Part shown: in pieces, positions 1-8,681 of the stretch
Position numbering within the stretch: position 1 is the stretch's first letter
Layout: the number at the start of each line of letters is the position of its first letter
Assembly (NCBI GenBank): GCA_964505385.1
Contig: CAZDIA010000008.1
Location: 1-64,000 of the forward strand
DNA: 64,000 bases
Direction: 5' to 3'
From: SLJN01 sp964505385
GTDB taxonomy: Bacteria > Bacteroidota > Rhodothermia > Balneolales > Natronogracilivirgulaceae
Position numbers and translations under genes: made by a program
The notes under the pieces: generated by a model
Databases searched by the model: none
What the model was told of the DNA's origin: nothing
Seen by the model: only the letters and a program-made list of their open reading frames with translations

Positions 1-335
1 GGTGGGCACCTCCCTACCCCCTTGAAGCGGTCGACGAAGGAGACCCTGCAAGGGTTATTTCGGATCAGTGTGTCAGTGCGACAGGGCTACAGTGTGGCAG
101 GATTAGGCACCAAGGCATCGAGGCAACGAGTGGTCATTTAACCCGAGCTGTCATTCCGACTATCATTCAGGAGCTCTGAGCAGGGACACTACTGGCAAAT
201 TTTGCCATTGCAGAGGATGTTGCCCTGTTCCATCAGAGGAATCTCCCTCCAACAGGCATCTCATTATACCCAAATCTACTCTTGAAACGGTTGACTGAGG
301 AAGATTTTGAAATGGTTGTTAGATCAACAGGTCAT
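1..335. other. Gene-free stretch with degenerate repeat-like sequence
   Basis: No convincing coding region is seen on either strand. Positions 65-101 carry a GT/CA-rich passage sharing a 12-mer (TCAGTGTGTCAG) and a 15-mer (CAGGGCTACAGTGTG) with the gene-free stretch at 52343-52366. Positions 22-60 and 282-320 look like diverged copies of one another: both begin CTTGAA, then a CGGT-GAC-like core, and end in GGTT(A/G)TT. This looks like decayed intergenic repeat material downstream of phoU. No terminator hairpin was recognised for phoU. Confidence 0.4.
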
Positions 336-986
336 TTATACATTTTCAACGATTTCACCGGTAGCGAGAAATATAATACGTTCGCAAATATTGGTAACGC
401 GATCGGCAATGCGTTCCAGATTGTGAGCCACCCAAAGTAAATACGTGCATCGTGTAATTTTACCGGGGTCTTCAATCATTATGGAAACCAATTCCCGAAA
501 TACCTGTTTATATAGTTCATCTACTTGATTATCCTGATCGGATATCATTTTTGCCGCTTTCTCATCCCGGTCGGCATATGCATTCATTGATTTTGTGATC
601 ATATCAACCGACAATTCAGCCATCCGCGGAATATCAATAAGTGTTTTCACGTGTTCTTCATGCCCGATTTTATTGGTGATCTTAGCGATACCTCCGGCAT
701 AATCCCCCATTCGTTCAAGATCGGTGATTATATGCAATACCGCAATCAACTCCCTTAAATCTGTAGCGACCGGCTGCTGTGTCGCCATCAGCTTTATGGT
801 TTTCTCTTCAATCTCCCACCTTTTATTATTGATGTGTTTATCAGCATTCCTTATTCGTTTTGCCCATTCCAAATCCTGAACCTTGAGGCATTCAACTGAA
901 TCAGTTACTGCTGATGATACCATTTCAGCCATGTCATAAAGATCATGCTCAAGTTCTGTCAAGTGTCGCCGGAATACTGATCTCAT
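336..986 (-). CDS. phoU: Phosphate-specific transport system accessory protein PhoU
   Basis: PhoU links the PstSCAB transporter to the PhoR sensor kinase and represses the Pho regulon when phosphate is plentiful; it acts in the cytoplasm at the membrane. The protein has the usual length (about 216 residues) and two repeated three-helix PhoU domains, each with an E-x3-D metal-binding motif (ERMGD near residue 92 and ERIAD near residue 192). A TTG two codons upstream (992) is possible, but the ATG at 986 is preferred. It is the last gene of the pst operon, 36 bases after the pstB stop, the normal place for phoU. Identification is secure from sequence and context. Confidence 0.96.
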   Translation of the reverse strand: MRSVFRRHLTELEHDLYDMAEMVSSAVTDSVECLKVQDLEWAKRIRNADKHINNKRWEIEEKTIKLMATQQPVATDLRELIAVLHIITDLERMGDYAGGIAKITNKIGHEEHVKTLIDIPRMAELSVDMITKSMNAYADRDEKAAKMISDQDNQVDELYKQVFRELVSIMIEDPGKITRCTYLLWVAHNLERIADRVTNICERIIFLATGEIVENV

Positions 987-1022
987 GGTCAATTTTTTAT
1001 TCTTAGATGTGAATGAATGAGT

Positions 1023-1865
1023 TTAACCGAACCGTCCGGTGATATAATCCTCGGTGCGCGATTCTTTTGGTTTCGTGAAGATAGTATTGGTATCATCCAC
1101 TTCCACGACAGAGCCAAGATAGAAGAAGGCTGTACGATCGGAGACACGTGCTGCCTGTTGCATGTTGTGAGTTACAATCACAATCGTAACCTGTTGCTTC
1201 AATGTGTGGATTAATTCCTCAATACGGTTGGTGGATTGAGGATCGAGTGAACTGGTTGGCTCATCCATCAATAAAACCTGTGGTTCCACTGCTAAGGCGC
1301 GGGCAATTGACAAACGCTGCTGCTGGCCGCCGGACAAACTAACGCCGGGGTCTCCCAGCCGGTCTTTAACCTCATCAAAAAGCGCAGCTTGCGTCAGAGC
1401 CTTTTCACACACCTCATTCAGCAGTTTCTTATTACGTATTCCGACCAGTTTGAGTCCGGCAACCACATTGTCGTAGATGGACATGGTAGGAAACGGCGTC
1501 GGTTTCTGGAAAACCATTCCGATCTGCCTTCTGATAATTACCGGATTTACTTCCGGGTGATTGATATCTTTTCCATCCAGTAATACCTCGCCGGTTACTT
1601 CCGCATTCCTGGTGAGATCATGCATCCGGTTAAGTGCACGCAGGAAAGTGGTCTTGCCACATCCTGACGGGCCTACCAGAGCCATCACCTCGTTATTATA
1701 CATCGAAAGTGAAACTTCTTTGATCCCGTAAGATGACCCGTAATTAACCGATAAGTTTCTGGTTTCAATGCGAACTTTATGATCGGTTTGATCCTCACTT
1801 TTCTTCTCTATATTCTTCTTTTCAATCGATTTTGCTTCAGAACCAGAGGTTTTTTGATTTGTCAT
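1023..1865 (-). CDS. pstB: Phosphate ABC transporter ATP-binding protein PstB
   Basis: ATPase subunit that drives phosphate import through PstC/PstA at the inner membrane. Walker A is GPSGCGKTT, the ABC signature is LSGGQQQR, and Walker B is LLMDEPTSSLD, followed by the H-loop TVIVTHNM. The reading frame is open up to an ATG at 1928 inside pstA, but the ATG at 1865 (start MTNQK, 280 residues) lies just beyond the pstA stop and has an AAGAAT stretch at suitable spacing, so it is chosen; 1871 is an alternative. Before the ABC domain there is a Lys/Glu-rich, probably disordered leader of about 30 residues, longer than in most PstB proteins. Fourth gene of the operon. Confidence 0.96.
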   Translation of the reverse strand: MTNQKTSGSEAKSIEKKNIEKKSEDQTDHKVRIETRNLSVNYGSSYGIKEVSLSMYNNEVMALVGPSGCGKTTFLRALNRMHDLTRNAEVTGEVLLDGKDINHPEVNPVIIRRQIGMVFQKPTPFPTMSIYDNVVAGLKLVGIRNKKLLNEVCEKALTQAALFDEVKDRLGDPGVSLSGGQQQRLSIARALAVEPQVLLMDEPTSSLDPQSTNRIEELIHTLKQQVTIVIVTHNMQQAARVSDRTAFFYLGSVVEVDDTNTIFTKPKESRTEDYITGRFG

Positions 1866-1879
1866 AAACATATTCTTAG

Positions 1880-2743
1880 CTATTGATGATATTTTGATCG
1901 GGTTGATAGTCGGGCTATGGCAAAACATATGACCACAAAAAACAACAGAACTATTGCTGCCGCCCAGCCCATACTATGCCATTCCGAATACGGGCTGATC
2001 GCCAGGCTGTAGAGGCGTTGGGGCAGCGTATCGGCCGGGCCGAACACCATGCCCAGCCAATGGCTCGGCAGATAATTATTGCCGAACGAAGTAAACAGCA
2101 GCGGAGCAGCTTCACCTGCGGCTCTGGCAAAAGCGATAAGAGTTCCGGTCACCAGACCGACTTTTGCTGCAGGCATAACCGTGGACAATACCACCCTCCA
2201 TCTCGGTAAACCGATAGCAAGGCCGGCCTCTCGAATTGACCACGGGATTGACATGAGTGAACTTTCGGTAGTTCGCGCTATGATCGGTAACATCACAAAT
2301 GAGAGAGCAACCCCGCCGGAAAAACCTGAAAATGTACCCATCGGCTTTACCACGAGCACAAAAGCGAGTAGTCCTTTAAGGATAGCCGGCATTCCGTTAA
2401 GTGTATCGTTCAGGACTCTGAGTGTTGGATTAAGTTTATGATCCGGGTATTCAGAAAGCATAATTCCGGCACCTAATCCAATCGGGACGGCGATAGCAAG
2501 TGCAATGAAATCAACTACCAGTGTACCAATCATCGTATGAATTAATCCGGTTGACCTCCCCTGCATAGCACGTGAAGGCGAACCGAGCTCTTCCGTAAAA
2601 AAATCCCAGTTCAGAGCGCTGATTCCATTAACAATGACATGAACAATAATGATAACCAGCGGCAATAGTACTACTATCGTACTTGCGATCAGCAGCCCCT
2701 CCATAACCCGGTCCCGAATATTTCGGTATTGAAGGGTTCTCAT
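1880..2743 (-). CDS. pstA: Phosphate ABC transporter permease PstA
   Basis: Inner-membrane permease that forms the phosphate channel with PstC. The 287-residue protein has about six predicted membrane segments and a cytoplasmic EAA loop (EAGLAIGLPRWRVV), where PstB docks. The length is typical of PstA. Its start overlaps the pstC stop by four bases (ATGA), indicating translational coupling. Position between pstC and pstB matches the canonical pstSCAB-phoU order. Confidence 0.95.
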   Translation of the reverse strand: MRTLQYRNIRDRVMEGLLIASTIVVLLPLVIIIVHVIVNGISALNWDFFTEELGSPSRAMQGRSTGLIHTMIGTLVVDFIALAIAVPIGLGAGIMLSEYPDHKLNPTLRVLNDTLNGMPAILKGLLAFVLVVKPMGTFSGFSGGVALSFVMLPIIARTTESSLMSIPWSIREAGLAIGLPRWRVVLSTVMPAAKVGLVTGTLIAFARAAGEAAPLLFTSFGNNYLPSHWLGMVFGPADTLPQRLYSLAISPYSEWHSMGWAAAIVLLFFVVICFAIARLSTRSKYHQ

Positions 2744-3741
2744 ACGGTCTGCCCCCCTGATATGGAAAGTTTGCGGGTGACATAAGCGGCCACCAGATTT
2801 ACAATAATTGCGATGATGAACAGTGTAAAACCAATAGCCATGAGACTGGAAAGGTGCAGACTTTCAACTGCTTCCCGGAATTCATTTACGATTACAGAGG
2901 GCATTGTTGAACCGGCTCCGAAAATCGAAAAAGGAAGTGAATTTCGGTTGCCTATGAGCATCGCTACAGCCATTGTTTCTCCGATTGCCCGTCCGAATGA
3001 CAGAATAGCCCCTGCTATAATGCCGCTCCGGGCATAGGGCAAAACTGCCATCCTGATTACTTCCCAGCGGGTTGCACCAAGGGCGCAGCATGCTTCGCGT
3101 TGTTCTCTGGGTACCGACCGAATAGCATCCTTGGTTAAAGCTGTTGTATATGGTACAATCATCAGAGCCAGTACTATGGTAGCAGTGGCCACACCATATC
3201 CCATAGGATTACCAAGTATAGGAAGCAATGAGGGGTATGAGTCAGCTGCCCAAGCAGTTATCGGGGTGTAAACGGTATCTCTCAGCCAGGGCGTCAGCAC
3301 GAAAATGCCCCAAATTCCGATCACCACGCTGGGTACAGCCGCAATAAGCTGTACAAGGTTATCAATAATATTGCCCAGCCACCGTGGCGCATACTCAGCG
3401 ATAAAAATTGCTACTGCTATTGCCGGCAGAAATGATATCAGCAGGGCCGTGACACTGGTTACTATGGTACCAAATAAAAAAGGGAGCGCCCCGAAAGTTA
3501 AATTAACCGACGGGTCCCAGGAACGACCGGTTACAAATTTCCAAAACCCGAATTCACTTATTGCCTGGCTGCCTTCCCCAAAAAGTACGATGGCCATTCC
3601 GGCGGAAAGCAGAATCACCGAGGCTCCGAGTGTAACTACTATTACCGTGAAAATTTTATCTCCGAGCCATCGGTATAAAACGGAAGGAGTCTTTTGTAAA
3701 AGTGAGTGATCGGACGTCTTCGTAGTTTCCGGAAAACCCAT
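2740..3741 (-). CDS. pstC: Phosphate ABC transporter permease PstC
   Basis: Partner permease of PstA. The 333-residue protein has a cytoplasmic N-terminus of about 30 residues, roughly six membrane segments and an EAA loop (EACCALGATRWEVI) of the PstC type, with the typical SFGRAIGETMA stretch after it. The start ATG overlaps the pstS stop by one base (TAATG), so the genes are translationally coupled. The call rests on family motifs and on operon position. Confidence 0.95.
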   Translation of the reverse strand: MGFPETTKTSDHSLLQKTPSVLYRWLGDKIFTVIVVTLGASVILLSAGMAIVLFGEGSQAISEFGFWKFVTGRSWDPSVNLTFGALPFLFGTIVTSVTALLISFLPAIAVAIFIAEYAPRWLGNIIDNLVQLIAAVPSVVIGIWGIFVLTPWLRDTVYTPITAWAADSYPSLLPILGNPMGYGVATATIVLALMIVPYTTALTKDAIRSVPREQREACCALGATRWEVIRMAVLPYARSGIIAGAILSFGRAIGETMAVAMLIGNRNSLPFSIFGAGSTMPSVIVNEFREAVESLHLSSLMAIGFTLFIIAIIVNLVAAYVTRKLSISGGQTV

Positions 3742-4922
3742 TATTTAACGTTTACGATTTCTGAGATGAGATCTTCATCCATATTCAGCAATACCTCTTC
3801 GCCGAGTTTTTCTCCATTCCATTTCAGCTGTCGTATCATTTCTAAATTCAACTCCAGCACAACTTCAGGAATTCTGGCAAACCCCAGATCTTCAGATAAT
3901 TCCTGGCCGTCCGTAATCGCCCAAACCACAAATTCGATAAGTTCCTTAGCAGCATTTCGATTTCGAATGGCACTGTTTTCATCCAGATTTTCATATAAAA
4001 GCATCCATGCAAAACCGGCTATGGGGTAGCCGTCTTCGGCATCAGTATCCGTGAAAAGTATTCTGGTATCTTCGGGTAGTTCAATATCAGCGGCAGCAGT
4101 TGTGGCCTCAAAACTTGGTCGTATCACATTGCCGGCCTTATTTTTTACCGACCCGTATGACATATCATTCAACAAAGCGTATGACAAACTATTATAGCCA
4201 ATTGCACCCGGAGAACTTTGCACCGTTCCGGCAACCCCTTCATTTCCGTTGGCGCCTACACCTTCCGGCCAGCTTACACTCGTTGAGTACCCAACTCTAT
4301 CGCGCCACTCATCAGAAACTCTGCTGAGGTAGTTGGTCCACAAATTGGTTGTTCCTGATCCGTCGGATCGATGCACTACTGTGATGGAGCGATCAGGCAG
4401 GTCCACATCAGGGTTCAACTCCGCAATTTTCGGATCATTCCACCTGGTTATATTTAATAAATAAATATCCACCAGTACATCTCCGCTGAAAACAAGATCT
4501 TCCTCAACTTCAGGCAAATTGTAGGTTGGAACTACGTCAGCGAGCGTTATAGGCAGGTTAAATGCTTTACCATCGGTTTTGCTTTCGATATCGGCCATTA
4601 CATCATCCGAAAGAAATGCTTCTGACATTCCGAACATCACCGTCTGTTCCATAAACTGCCTGATTCCCCCGCCGGAACCGATCGACTGATAATTCACCGT
4701 TACCCGACGGTCAGTCAAATCGCGATAATCGTCTGCCATTGCCGTTATAAGAGGCGCGGGAAATGTTGCTCCGGCTCCTCTTATATCGATGCGACTTTGA
4801 GCTGCTTCCTGATCAGTCTGTTGATCTTGCATATCACCGGGCATATCTCCATTGCCTCCTCCACATGCCTTGATTAAAAAAATTGTAAAAAATATGGGTA
4901 AATAAAGTCGAAGCTTTTTCAT
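3741..4922 (-). CDS. pstS: Phosphate-binding lipoprotein PstS
   Basis: Periplasmic, membrane-anchored receptor that captures phosphate and delivers it to PstC/PstA. The N-terminus is a lipoprotein signal ending in LIKAC (lipobox Cys at residue 20), followed by a Gly/Met/Asp/Gln-rich linker. Binding motifs of the PstS family follow: GAGATFPAPL, a GSGGGI loop and RSDGSGTT. Length (393 residues) is within the family range. It is the first gene of the operon, and an 11-bp phased Pho-box-like repeat lies about 100-140 bases upstream, which suggests induction under phosphate starvation. Confidence 0.96.
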   Translation of the reverse strand: MKKLRLYLPIFFTIFLIKACGGGNGDMPGDMQDQQTDQEAAQSRIDIRGAGATFPAPLITAMADDYRDLTDRRVTVNYQSIGSGGGIRQFMEQTVMFGMSEAFLSDDVMADIESKTDGKAFNLPITLADVVPTYNLPEVEEDLVFSGDVLVDIYLLNITRWNDPKIAELNPDVDLPDRSITVVHRSDGSGTTNLWTNYLSRVSDEWRDRVGYSTSVSWPEGVGANGNEGVAGTVQSSPGAIGYNSLSYALLNDMSYGSVKNKAGNVIRPSFEATTAAADIELPEDTRILFTDTDAEDGYPIAGFAWMLLYENLDENSAIRNRNAAKELIEFVVWAITDGQELSEDLGFARIPEVVLELNLEMIRQLKWNGEKLGEEVLLNMDEDLISEIVNVK

Positions 4923-5228
4923 ATTCTTCTGTATGAGATTATGAGATTTTCAGATTATTCAGTTTGGCCAAATATTTTCAAGTCAACAGCCGGCTCGGCA
5001 CTTCAATATTAAGGATGATCTGTTACCATTCTGTTACCTACAGATTAATTAATTGTTAATATACCTTATGCTTTAGCTCATCTGATTTACTGTAATTCAT
5101 CACATTAACTTCACTTCTAATTCCGCAGAATTGACTCGAACAAAAGAACTTACACCGGAATTAATTATTCATTACCACACAATAAATTTGCCCGTTGATG
5201 CTTATTATACCATGGCGAAAGGCCGGCA
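4923..5228. other. Divergent intergenic region between pstS and the CocE-type hydrolase gene
   Basis: This AT-rich stretch of about 306 bases must hold the promoters of the leftward pst operon and the rightward hydrolase gene. The only pattern seen with reasonable support is the phased repeat at 5020-5060. No hairpin terminator and no small gene were recognised. Confidence 0.5.
5020..5060 (-). promoter_or_regulatory. Pho-box-like phased repeats upstream of pstS
   Basis: On the plus strand CTGTTACC occurs at 5020-5027 and again at 5031-5038, exactly 11 bases apart. A related TTGTTAAT sits at 5053-5060, in the same 11-base phase, with a degraded copy at 5042-5049. Read towards pstS, the units are GTAACAG-like. 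Tandem 7-8 base units with 11-base periodicity are how PhoB/PhoP-type regulators bind. The array starts 98 bases upstream of the pstS start codon, a sensible place for an activator. The regulator gene itself is not in the window. Confidence 0.6.
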
Positions 5229-7334
5229 GTGATCGACCGTTATGGTGCCATACTAACCCGTTCCCCTCCCCTTTTAACCGTGCCAATTATGCAGCTCCCT
5301 TTCAGGATTAAACGTGAGTTTCCCTACCCGGTAAAGACGATCGAAAATGTATTTATCCCCATGCCGGATGGTACCCGTCTTTCAGCAAAAATCTGGCTTC
5401 CTGAGCCGCAAACATCTGAAGAATCATCATTTCCGGCTATTCTGGAATATATTCCCTATCGTAAACGGGATGTGGAAGCCTGGCAGGATTCAATCTCCCA
5501 CCCCTATTTTGCCGGTCATGGTTATGCCTCTGTACGGGTGGATCTTCGCGGAAGTGGCGAATCCGACGATGTATTGCGGGATGAGTATCTCCCGCAGGAA
5601 CAGGAAGACGGCCTTGAAGTGCTGAAATGGATCGCAGCCCAACAATGGTGCGACGGCAACATCGGCATGATGGGAATTTCATGGGGCGGATTTAACGGAT
5701 TGCAAATCGCCGCGCTGCAACCCCCTGAGCTAAAGTGTATCATCACCCTGTGCTCAACCGACGACCGCTACGCTGATGATGTGCATTATATGGGCGGATG
5801 CCTGCTTGGAGACAACCTTTCCTGGGCATCGATCATGTTTGCTTTTAACAGCTGTCCGCCGGATCCGGAACTGGTTGGAGAGCGCTGGCGGGAAATGTGG
5901 ATGAACCGGATGGAAAACAGCGGACTTTGGCTGGAAAAATGGCTCAATCATCAACATCGCGGAGATTACTGGAAACACGGCTCGGTATGTGAAGACTACA
6001 ACGCCATCAAAATACCGGTGTACGCCATCAGCGGGTGGGCCGATGGGTATTCGAATGCCGTCTGCCGGATGATGGAGCATTTGGATGTTCCCCGCAAAGG
6101 GCTGATCGGTCCGTGGAGTCATAAATATCCGCACCTTGGAGTTCCGGGTCCGGCGATTGGATTTTTACAGGAGGCGCTTCGCTGGTGGGATCACTGGCTA
6201 AAAGATACCGACACCGGCATCATGGACGAACCTATGTTCCGCGTCTGGATGCAGGATAGTGTGCCGCCATCCAACACCTATCAGAAAAAGCCGGGCAGAT
6301 GGATTGCCGAGGACGAGTGGCCGTCACCGCGCATCAAAAAACAAAAATACTGGCTAACCGACGGCAAACTTCGAAATGCATCTAAAATGAAGTCCGTGCC
6401 TGCAATAACCGACAGTATTCAGTCACCTTTAAGTGTAGGGCTTTTCGCCGGGAAATGGTGTTCCTACAATGCGCCTCCGGATTTGCCAAACGATCAACGT
6501 GAGGAAGATGGCGGTTCACTGGTATATGAAAGCAACCCGACCCACGAGCCAATGGAAATTTTCGGCGCGCCTGAAATTGATCTGCATTTCAGCGTGGATA
6601 AAAAAGTGGCGCAGGTGGCAATCCGTCTTTCGGATGTCGCCCCTGATGATAAGGCTACACGAATTACCTATGGTTTACTGAACCTCACTCACCGAAACAG
6701 CCATGAATATCCGGAATATTTGGAGCCAGGAAAAAAATACCGGGTTAAGATTAGATTAAATGATGTAGCGCAACAGTTTCCGGTAGGTCACCGGTTCAGA
6801 ATCTCGATTTCCACTTCCTATTGGCCTCTGGCCTGGCCGCCACCCACACCGGTCCGTATGACGGTTTATGAAGGAGAATCTGCCCTCTATATGCCGGTTC
6901 GTCCCCCGCGGACAGAGAACGGCGAACTTCAACCGTTTTCACCACCGGAAGGAGCTGAGCCCATCAGTATCAAACAAGTAGAACGGCCTAATCATGATTG
7001 GGTTGTAAAACGCTATTTGGCAAAAGATTTATCGATGCTTGAAGTATTTAACGATGATGGGATACTCTGGCTCGAGGATATTGATCTTGAAATGGAAGAT
7101 CGTGTTTATGAATGTTACTCATACCGTACTGCTGATTTCAGTTCCGTAAAGGGCGAGGTGAAGGCCAAACGCGGATTTAAACGAGGCAATTGGGATGTTC
7201 ACACGACCACACGAACAGTGCTGCAATCCGATGAAAAATATTTTTATCTGCATGCCGAATTGGATGCTTTTGAAAACGATTTGAAGGTTTTCTCCAAAAC
7301 CTGGAGCCGCAAAATCCCGAGGGATAAAGTGTGA
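5229..7334 (+). CDS. CocE/NonD family hydrolase (X-Pro dipeptidyl-peptidase S15-like)
   Basis: Alpha/beta-hydrolase of the CocE / X-prolyl dipeptidyl-peptidase group, which cleaves esters or N-terminal X-Pro dipeptides; the substrate cannot be told from sequence. Visible features are the nucleophile elbow GISWGG (Ser151), a likely catalytic Asp272 in SGWADG and His298 in GPWSHKY, followed by the C-terminal jelly-roll domain typical of the family (about residue 340 on). No signal peptide is apparent, so it is probably cytoplasmic. The start is GTG at 5229, preceded by GAAAGG; an ATG at 5289 (MQLPFRIK) is a good alternative, as conserved sequence begins there. It is monocistronic, 109 bases before the next gene. 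Confidence 0.85.
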   Translation: MIDRYGAILTRSPPLLTVPIMQLPFRIKREFPYPVKTIENVFIPMPDGTRLSAKIWLPEPQTSEESSFPAILEYIPYRKRDVEAWQDSISHPYFAGHGYASVRVDLRGSGESDDVLRDEYLPQEQEDGLEVLKWIAAQQWCDGNIGMMGISWGGFNGLQIAALQPPELKCIITLCSTDDRYADDVHYMGGCLLGDNLSWASIMFAFNSCPPDPELVGERWREMWMNRMENSGLWLEKWLNHQHRGDYWKHGSVCEDYNAIKIPVYAISGWADGYSNAVCRMMEHLDVPRKGLIGPWSHKYPHLGVPGPAIGFLQEALRWWDHWLKDTDTGIMDEPMFRVWMQDSVPPSNTYQKKPGRWIAEDEWPSPRIKKQKYWLTDGKLRNASKMKSVPAITDSIQSPLSVGLFAGKWCSYNAPPDLPNDQREEDGGSLVYESNPTHEPMEIFGAPEIDLHFSVDKKVAQVAIRLSDVAPDDKATRITYGLLNLTHRNSHEYPEYLEPGKKYRVKIRLNDVAQQFPVGHRFRISISTSYWPLAWPPPTPVRMTVYEGESALYMPVRPPRTENGELQPFSPPEGAEPISIKQVERPNHDWVVKRYLAKDLSMLEVFNDDGILWLEDIDLEMEDRVYECYSYRTADFSSVKGEVKAKRGFKRGNWDVHTTTRTVLQSDEKYFYLHAELDAFENDLKVFSKTWSRKIPRDKV

Positions 7335-7443
7335 GATTTCAGAATGAAAACCATCTTTGATGAGGGGTGTATATTCTTATCAAAATATTGTAATATCATA
7401 GAAAGTACTGATAAAATTATCATTCACCTCTAATGCTCCTTCT

Positions 7444-8670
7444 ATGAAATTTTGGATCACGCTTTCAACATTAATTATTCTGATTTTAGGATTTACGCTA
7501 TCATCCTGTAATGCTCAAAATTCATACGAGCCAGATCCGGTATTACTGATTTCCATTGACGGGCTGATGAACGAGTACATCGACCGCAATGAAACGCCCA
7601 ACTTTGACAGGCTTATCGGTGATGGTACCTGGGCGGAGTTTTTGGAACCCGTCTTTCCAACTAAGACCTTTCCAACACACCACAGCATGTCTACCGGGCT
7701 TTATGTGGAAAACCACGGAATCATTGCCAACAGTTTTTATGCCCTTGATCACGGTAAGCGTTTCAGCTACGGCGCCCCTGATGATGAAGAGGATGAGCGC
7801 TGGTGGGGCGGTGAACCCATCTGGATCACAGCTGAAAATCAGGGACTAACCACCACCACTTTTTTCTGGCCCGGATCTGAAGCCTGCTACGACGGGGTGC
7901 GTCCTACCCGCTGGTTGGAATACGACGGCTCAATACCGGACAAAGCACGCGTGGATTCAGTGGCCAACTGGTTTGATCCGCAGGGTGATGTGCGAACTAA
8001 TTTTTCTACTCTCTACTTCAGTGATGTTGACAGCCAGGGGCACAGCCATGGACCGAATTCTGAAGAAGTAGACAAAGCCGTAGAAGAAGTGGACGAAACT
8101 CTCGGTTATATGATTGACCGGTTAAATGAAGTAGGCGTTTGGCCGGATATAAATATCATCATAGTTTCCGATCATGGAATGGCTGAGCTTTCTGATGATA
8201 AAATCATCGTATTGGATGAAATTATTGATATGGATGATGTCAATATGATTGACTGGAACCCGGTAGCTATGATGCAACCGGAAGAAGGACGAAGTGAAGC
8301 GATCTATGAGCAATTAAAGGAACATGAAGAGAATTACTCGGTTTATTACCGTGATGATATGCCGGATCGCTACCGGTTTCGCGACCACGAGCGCATTCCC
8401 GAAATTATCATGATTGCCGATGTGCCTTACACCATTGTGACCCGAGATCGCTACGAAGAGCGGGGAATTATTGCGGGCCAGCACGGTTATGATCACCAGG
8501 CTCCGGAGATGCATGCTTTTTTGCTTGCTCGCGGCCCGGATTTTCGTGAAGGCGAACGCGGAGAGGTGGTAAACATGGTAGATTTGTATGAGCTGATGGC
8601 TGATCTGCTCGGCATTGAACCATCACCCAATGATGGCGATCCGGACGCAACGCAACATATGAGAAGATAA
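7444..8670 (+). CDS. NPP-type alkaline phosphatase-superfamily phosphodiesterase lipoprotein
   Basis: Ectonucleotide pyrophosphatase/phosphodiesterase-like enzyme that hydrolyses phosphodiester or pyrophosphate bonds outside the cytoplasm. A lipoprotein signal ends LSSC (Cys22). Zinc ligands and catalytic residues of the NPP family are all visible: Asp39 (SIDG), nucleophile Thr75 (TKTFPTHH), Asp196 and His200 (DSQGH), Asp243-His244 (SDHGM) and His347 (GQHGYD). The length of 408 residues matches bacterial NPPs. The next gene begins 11 bases later with a TTG start, so the two are probably co-transcribed. Phosphate scavenging would fit the nearby pst operon, but no shared regulatory site was seen. 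Confidence 0.9.
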   Translation: MKFWITLSTLIILILGFTLSSCNAQNSYEPDPVLLISIDGLMNEYIDRNETPNFDRLIGDGTWAEFLEPVFPTKTFPTHHSMSTGLYVENHGIIANSFYALDHGKRFSYGAPDDEEDERWWGGEPIWITAENQGLTTTTFFWPGSEACYDGVRPTRWLEYDGSIPDKARVDSVANWFDPQGDVRTNFSTLYFSDVDSQGHSHGPNSEEVDKAVEEVDETLGYMIDRLNEVGVWPDINIIIVSDHGMAELSDDKIIVLDEIIDMDDVNMIDWNPVAMMQPEEGRSEAIYEQLKEHEENYSVYYRDDMPDRYRFRDHERIPEIIMIADVPYTIVTRDRYEERGIIAGQHGYDHQAPEMHAFLLARGPDFREGERGEVVNMVDLYELMADLLGIEPSPNDGDPDATQHMRR

Positions 8671-8681
8671 GAGGATATATT

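Noticed and set aside
2079..2441. Open frame of 120 codons on the plus strand inside pstA
   Set aside because: It lies wholly opposite a well-supported conserved gene, has no recognisable motif and no upstream start signal.
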